Source: a virus
Direction: 5' to 3' (one strand)
IMG/VR virus record: IMGVR_UViG_3300028284_000005
Span: 1 to 64,000 of that record
DNA: 64,000 nucleotides
Part shown: positions 60,604-64,000 of the stretch, piece by piece
Numbering within the stretch: the stretch's first letter is position 1
Layout: every line of letters begins with the position of its first letter
Made by a program: the position numbers and the translations under genes
Notes under the pieces: model-generated
Told to the model about the DNA's origin: nothing
Database searches by the model: none
The model's input: only the letters and a program-made list of their open reading frames with translations

Positions 60604-61046
60604 TGGAACAACAAAAAGACACAAAGGCAAGTAAGATATTAAAGTTAGATGAAAAACTAGGAGTACAGAGAGATAGATGGACTAAAAAGATAACTGCACT
60701 TGCACATGGTATTAAGACATTAAGTGGAATGGAAATTGTTATCGGTGATATTTTACATACAAGACAATTAATGGTAGAACAGTTAATGTATGTACAGCTT
60801 AAAACAAAAGAGCAGAAAAAACAAGTTGACATTAAATGGAAAGAAACTTGGATAAGATATTACAACTATGATTATAAATTAACTGATAAAATAAAAGCAC
60901 AATTTTTAGAAGCTGAATTAGCAGATGATAAAATGATTTTATCTCAGTTAGAAAATCAAGTTGAATTTTATAGAGAATCAATAAAGACTCTCGATAATAT
61001 GGGATTTGCAGTACGTAATAGACTTGCAATTAAAGATCTCGTTTAA
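60603..61046 (+). CDS. uvsY: UvsY-like recombination mediator
   Basis: 147 residues (T4 UvsY is 137), helical. The end LENQVEFYRESIKTLDNMGF then AVRNRLAIKDLV fits the T4 end (ILLDFCSGALDAIKSRGFAI, KHIQDM): a helix with aromatic residue, 'GFA(V/I)' and a basic turn. WKETWIRYYNYDYKLTDKIK corresponds to the region before. UvsY loads the UvsX recombinase on gp32-coated DNA. Direct position before the uvsW-like gene matches the T4 uvsW-uvsY neighbourhood, which supports the call. Confidence 0.75.
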   Translation: MEQQKDTKASKILKLDEKLGVQRDRWTKKITALAHGIKTLSGMEIVIGDILHTRQLMVEQLMYVQLKTKEQKKQVDIKWKETWIRYYNYDYKLTDKIKAQFLEAELADDKMILSQLENQVEFYRESIKTLDNMGFAVRNRLAIKDLV

Positions 61047-61062
61047 AAATTATGTTGAATGA

Positions 61063-62562
61063 ATGGAGCTTACTCTCACAGAGAATAAACAATATTTAAG
61101 AGTTGATGAAGCATCTGAGCTTGAACTTGAACAACTAAACATATCACTAACTAAAAGAATCGACAGCTGGAGATTTAATCCTCTAGTAAAAAAAGGAATA
61201 TGGGATGGGTACATTTCATATTTTAAAGATAATAAGTGGATTCCGGCAGGTTTATGGAGATATGTTTATAATGTTTGTAAAGAATATAGATTTGAACTTA
61301 ATATCAATGGCGTTAAAGAGCTGTTTGATAAGAATGTTACAGCATCTTATTTTGAGAAGTGGGCTTTGGCCTTCTTTGAAGGTTCAGAGATAACTCCTAG
61401 GGACTATCAAATAGAAGCTGCGTATAATATCCTTAAGTTTAGAAAGTGTCTTAGTGAACTTGCTACGTCTGCAGGAAAGACATTAATTAGTTTCCTTACG
61501 GTTGCTTATTTATTAGAACAAGAAAAGGCAAAGAAGATTTTATTCATTGTACCTAACGTTTCATTGGTTGTTCAAGCAACTGAGGATTTTTCAGACTATA
61601 ATTATGCAAATAGAGTCAACATAAAAATTCAACAAATATTTAGTGGTAAAAAGATTAGAGATGGTAGGAATGTAGTGATAGGTACATATCAATCTCTCGT
61701 TAAAAAGAAGCAAGAATATTTTGATCAGTTCGATGCTGTTATAATTGATGAGTGTCATAAAATGAAAAGCCAATCTATTAAAACGATCTTACAGAAATGT
61801 GTAAATGCAGAATATAGATATGGTCTTTCAGGTACAATTCCTAAAGAAGGCACATTAGATCGTTTAACATTAATGGCATATACAGGTCCACTAATTAGTG
61901 AGGTGAGTGCTAGTTTCTTACAACAAGAGGGGTATATAGCAAATTGTAAGGTTAAAGTAATTGAAATGGATTATGCACCTGAAAGTACTAAGAATGCCTT
62001 TACAGAAATGGCCCAAAACAGATATGAAAACAAGGACTTATTTCAATTAGAACAAAACTACATAATTAATTCAGAGCCAAGATTAAATTTTATATGTAAG
62101 GTTATTGGTAAAATACCAAGAAACAGTCTTGTACTTTTTCATAGGATTGAACATGGAAAAAAGGTTTATGAAAAACTTAGACAAGAAAGTAATAAAGCAG
62201 TCTATTATGTAGATGGCGGCACAGATAAAGATATTAGAGAAGAGTATAAAAAGAAAATGGAAGCAGGTGATGAGGTTGCAATTGTTGCAAGTTATGGTAC
62301 ATTCTCTACAGGTATATCAATTAAAAAAATTCACAACATTTTCTTTACAGAAAGCTTTAAGTCTGAGGTTATAATTAGACAGTCAATTGGTAGAGGATTA
62401 AGACAACATCACTCTAAAAGCAGCGTTCTTATTATAGACTTTGTAGATGATCTGGCCACTACAGAATGGAGTAATTATTTAATGAAACACTCTAAAGCAA
62501 GACAATCAATATACAAAGAACAACAGTTTGAGTACAGCGTAAAGAAATTTCAATTTGAGTGA
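61063..62562 (+). CDS. uvsW: UvsW-like recombination helicase
   Basis: 499 residues (T4 UvsW is about 500). N-terminal domain (1-110) with FNPLVKKGIWDGYISYF as in UvsW, then Walker A ATSAGKT (134-140), DECH (229-232), YGLSGTIPKEG, and motif VI IGRGLRQHH (about 443-451). UvsW branches and regresses forks and dissolves R-loops, turning off origin-driven replication late in infection. It follows uvsY and ends before a promoter-like element. Confidence 0.93.
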   Translation: MELTLTENKQYLRVDEASELELEQLNISLTKRIDSWRFNPLVKKGIWDGYISYFKDNKWIPAGLWRYVYNVCKEYRFELNINGVKELFDKNVTASYFEKWALAFFEGSEITPRDYQIEAAYNILKFRKCLSELATSAGKTLISFLTVAYLLEQEKAKKILFIVPNVSLVVQATEDFSDYNYANRVNIKIQQIFSGKKIRDGRNVVIGTYQSLVKKKQEYFDQFDAVIIDECHKMKSQSIKTILQKCVNAEYRYGLSGTIPKEGTLDRLTLMAYTGPLISEVSASFLQQEGYIANCKVKVIEMDYAPESTKNAFTEMAQNRYENKDLFQLEQNYIINSEPRLNFICKVIGKIPRNSLVLFHRIEHGKKVYEKLRQESNKAVYYVDGGTDKDIREEYKKKMEAGDEVAIVASYGTFSTGISIKKIHNIFFTESFKSEVIIRQSIGRGLRQHHSKSSVLIIDFVDDLATTEWSNYLMKHSKARQSIYKEQQFEYSVKKFQFE

Positions 62563-62570
62563 TATTTAAG

Positions 62571-62583
62571 GTGATATATAATT
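62571..62583 (+). promoter_or_regulatory. Candidate phage promoter (GATATATAA type)
   Basis: GTGATATATAATT in the 51-base gap after uvsW, 30 bases before the ATG at 62614. It shares GTGATATATAA with the elements before 23884 and 32231. Confidence 0.45.
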
Positions 62584-62613
62584 ATAATATAGTAATAAAA
62601 AAACATAATAAAA

Positions 62614-63117
62614 ATGGAAACAAAAATTCAATCATTTGCTACGTTTTCTGAAACTAGAAAAGCAGCAATAGACACTAAGATAAAAGAAGAAGCATCTACA
62701 AAGAGAACAACTGAGTCTCAGAGATTTACTGATCTATTAGCTGAATATGAAGTAACTACTGTTGCTGAAATAGCTGAAGAACAAAGAACTGAGTTTTTTG
62801 CTAAATTAGTTGGTGAAATTAAAAACCTTGAAACTGAAGGTAATGCATTCGGCGCAGCTGTTAAAAAAGCAAAAGAAGAAGGTGAAAAAGAATTCAAAGT
62901 AGATGGAGAAACTTATAAAGTTGAAGAATCTAAAGTTGAAGAAGCTGAAGTTAAATCTGATGAAGATTTTATGGAAATGGTTATGACAATGTATAAAGAA
63001 GCATTCGGTGATGATTTTGATGAAACTAAAGCAACAGAAGCAGGAGAAGGAATGTTAAAGAAAGCTGACGGGGATTATGGCGCTGCTGTAGGAATGTTAC
63101 AATCATCTTTAGGATAA
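62614..63117 (+). CDS. Acidic helical hypothetical protein
   Basis: 167 residues, strongly acidic and helical (TKIKEEASTKRTTESQRFTD, VAEIAEEQRTEFFAKLVGEI, ESKVEEAEVKSDEDFMEMVM), ending with KKADGDYGAAVGMLQSSLG. The start METKIQSFATFSETRK weakly resembles the leader type found in other proteins here. The size and charge recall prohead core proteins, but no match is recognised. Confidence 0.6.
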   Translation: METKIQSFATFSETRKAAIDTKIKEEASTKRTTESQRFTDLLAEYEVTTVAEIAEEQRTEFFAKLVGEIKNLETEGNAFGAAVKKAKEEGEKEFKVDGETYKVEESKVEEAEVKSDEDFMEMVMTMYKEAFGDDFDETKATEAGEGMLKKADGDYGAAVGMLQSSLG

Positions 63118-63132
63118 AAATAAAACATAGAC

Positions 63133-64000
63133 ATGTTATTAACTTACGAACAATTTCTAGTCGAAAAGGCTCAGATAGTAGAGGGTAATTTGATTTTAGA
63201 AGGAGGAGCTGCAGGCCACATGCCTCACCCCTTTGATTATAATGATTTAACTTTCCAAGATTTTAAAACTATTGTTACAAATTCATTACAAGGTGAAATA
63301 CATTTTGAAGAAGGTCCTACTGAAAAAACAGATGGTCAAAACTTCTTTGTTACAGTAAAGGATGGTCAAGTTCTTTTCTCAAGAAATAAAGGGCAACTAA
63401 TGGCACCTGTATCTTTAGATGGGGTTATTAAAATGTTTACGGGCCATGCATCAAAGTTAGTTGAAGATACTTTTATCTATGCTGCAACAGATTTAGAAGC
63501 TGCATTATTAAGTTTAAGCGATCATCATGAATTTAAGAATGGTCAAAACTTTCTTAATATGGAGTTAATTTATTCTAAGAACCCTAACGTGATTAATTAT
63601 GACAGAGATGTTATTCAATTTCACGGAATGGCAGAAACTGATGGCAAAGGTAATATAGTTAATATGTCACAACAGACAGGTGCAAAACTTGCAAGACTTC
63701 TTAAAGGTATAGAGGCAGATGTACAAAAGACATTTACAATTATTCCTCCACAAATATTAAAACTTCAAAAAAACTTAGATTTTGAAAAAAGACAAAGTTA
63801 TTATCATAGTAAATTAAATGACTTAAGAGATGAGTTTAATTTATCAGACGGTGACGAAGTTAAAATGTATCATGAAGCATGGTGGAGAAGAGAAATTGAA
63901 AAAGATTTTGCAGATATTTCAAGTGATTTAAAGGAAGGTTTATTTTTAAGATGGGCATACAATGACAAGCAAACTATGAATATGGTTGCTATGAAAAAGA
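63133..64000 (+). CDS. RNA-ligase-like nucleotidyltransferase with capsid-targeting-like leader (3' end outside window)
   Basis: 289 residues visible, open at the right edge. Motif I EKTDGQNFFVTV (Lys at about residue 61) with LFSRNKG after it, and NMELIYSKNP as a motif III-like strand, are those of the DNA/RNA ligase superfamily; AGHMPHPFDYNDLTFQDFK before it is typical of a marine-phage RNA-ligase-like family. It starts MLLTYEQFLVEKAQIVEGN, a close match to the T4 capsid-targeting sequence, with three successive (L/I)xE sites (L-V-E, I-V-E, I-L-E). It may be a head-packaged repair enzyme for RNA or DNA. Confidence 0.75.
   Translation, partial: MLLTYEQFLVEKAQIVEGNLILEGGAAGHMPHPFDYNDLTFQDFKTIVTNSLQGEIHFEEGPTEKTDGQNFFVTVKDGQVLFSRNKGQLMAPVSLDGVIKMFTGHASKLVEDTFIYAATDLEAALLSLSDHHEFKNGQNFLNMELIYSKNPNVINYDRDVIQFHGMAETDGKGNIVNMSQQTGAKLARLLKGIEADVQKTFTIIPPQILKLQKNLDFEKRQSYYHSKLNDLRDEFNLSDGDEVKMYHEAWWRREIEKDFADISSDLKEGLFLRWAYNDKQTMNMVAMKK

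Noticed and set aside
1-64000. tRNA genes, integration sites, insertion sequences or reverse transcriptase-based diversity elements
   Set aside because: No T-arm-like GTTCRANNC sequences in cloverleaf context, no integrase or transposase motifs and no reverse transcriptase motif were seen on reading both strands; a tRNA scan would settle the first point.

Overview
The window is a 64 kb piece of a large, AT-rich, T4-like (contractile-tailed) phage genome. Tail and baseplate proteins recognisable as T4 gp5, gp27, gp25, gp6 and gp7 relatives sit beside a T4-type replication and recombination block: a gp32-like single-strand DNA-binding protein, a gp61-like primase, UvsY, the UvsW helicase and a RuvC-fold nuclease. 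All genes but one read on the + strand, most abut or overlap by 1 to 17 bases, and no tRNA, integrase or transposase was seen. The host is probably a marine member of the Bacteroidota. This is inferred from a phage-borne ribosomal protein bS21 that looks like the Bacteroidota type, from start codons preceded by A/T-rich sequence rather than Shine-Dalgarno motifs, and from thrombospondin type 3 repeats typical of surface proteins of marine bacteria.

Layout. Positions 1-7637 hold tail fibre and adhesin genes: a collagen-like fibre cut by the window edge, a 647-residue fibre protein, a 1068-residue repetitive coiled-coil fibre, and a short fibre or adaptor protein. The only minus-strand gene, encoding a J-domain-like protein, lies among them. 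Positions 7637-23845 are an accessory and nucleic-acid region: glycosyltransferase, ATP-grasp ligase, 3'-5' exonuclease, GIY-YIG protein, a broken small heat-shock gene, DnaJ, bS21, PhoH, RNase HII, UV-damage endonuclease, dCMP deaminase, an Fe-S DinG/XPD-type helicase and about twenty small unknown genes. Positions 23884-57035 are the tail and baseplate module, interrupted by a four-domain S1 protein and an amidoligase-like enzyme. Positions 57052-64000 hold a glycine-zipper protein, the RuvC-like nuclease, gp32, primase, UvsY, UvsW, an acidic protein and an RNA-ligase-like protein cut by the window end.

Working together. Two genes point at the host ribosome: bS21 and a protein of four S1 domains. 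Both are homologues of ribosomal proteins that influence which mRNA is bound at initiation, so the phage may retune translation toward its own leaders. Several otherwise unrelated proteins (ATP-grasp ligase, GIY-YIG protein, glycine-zipper protein, RNA-ligase-like protein) begin with a T4-like capsid-targeting motif followed by (L/I)xE protease sites, which suggests they are packaged into the head and injected. Candidate late promoters containing GATATATAA, in three cases with the exact T4 late sequence TATAAATA, stand before several transcription units. The gp32 leader carries AU-rich repeats like the T4 gene 32 translational operator.

Not found in this window: major capsid protein, terminase, portal, tail sheath, DNA polymerase, and the sigma factor that the proposed late promoters would need.
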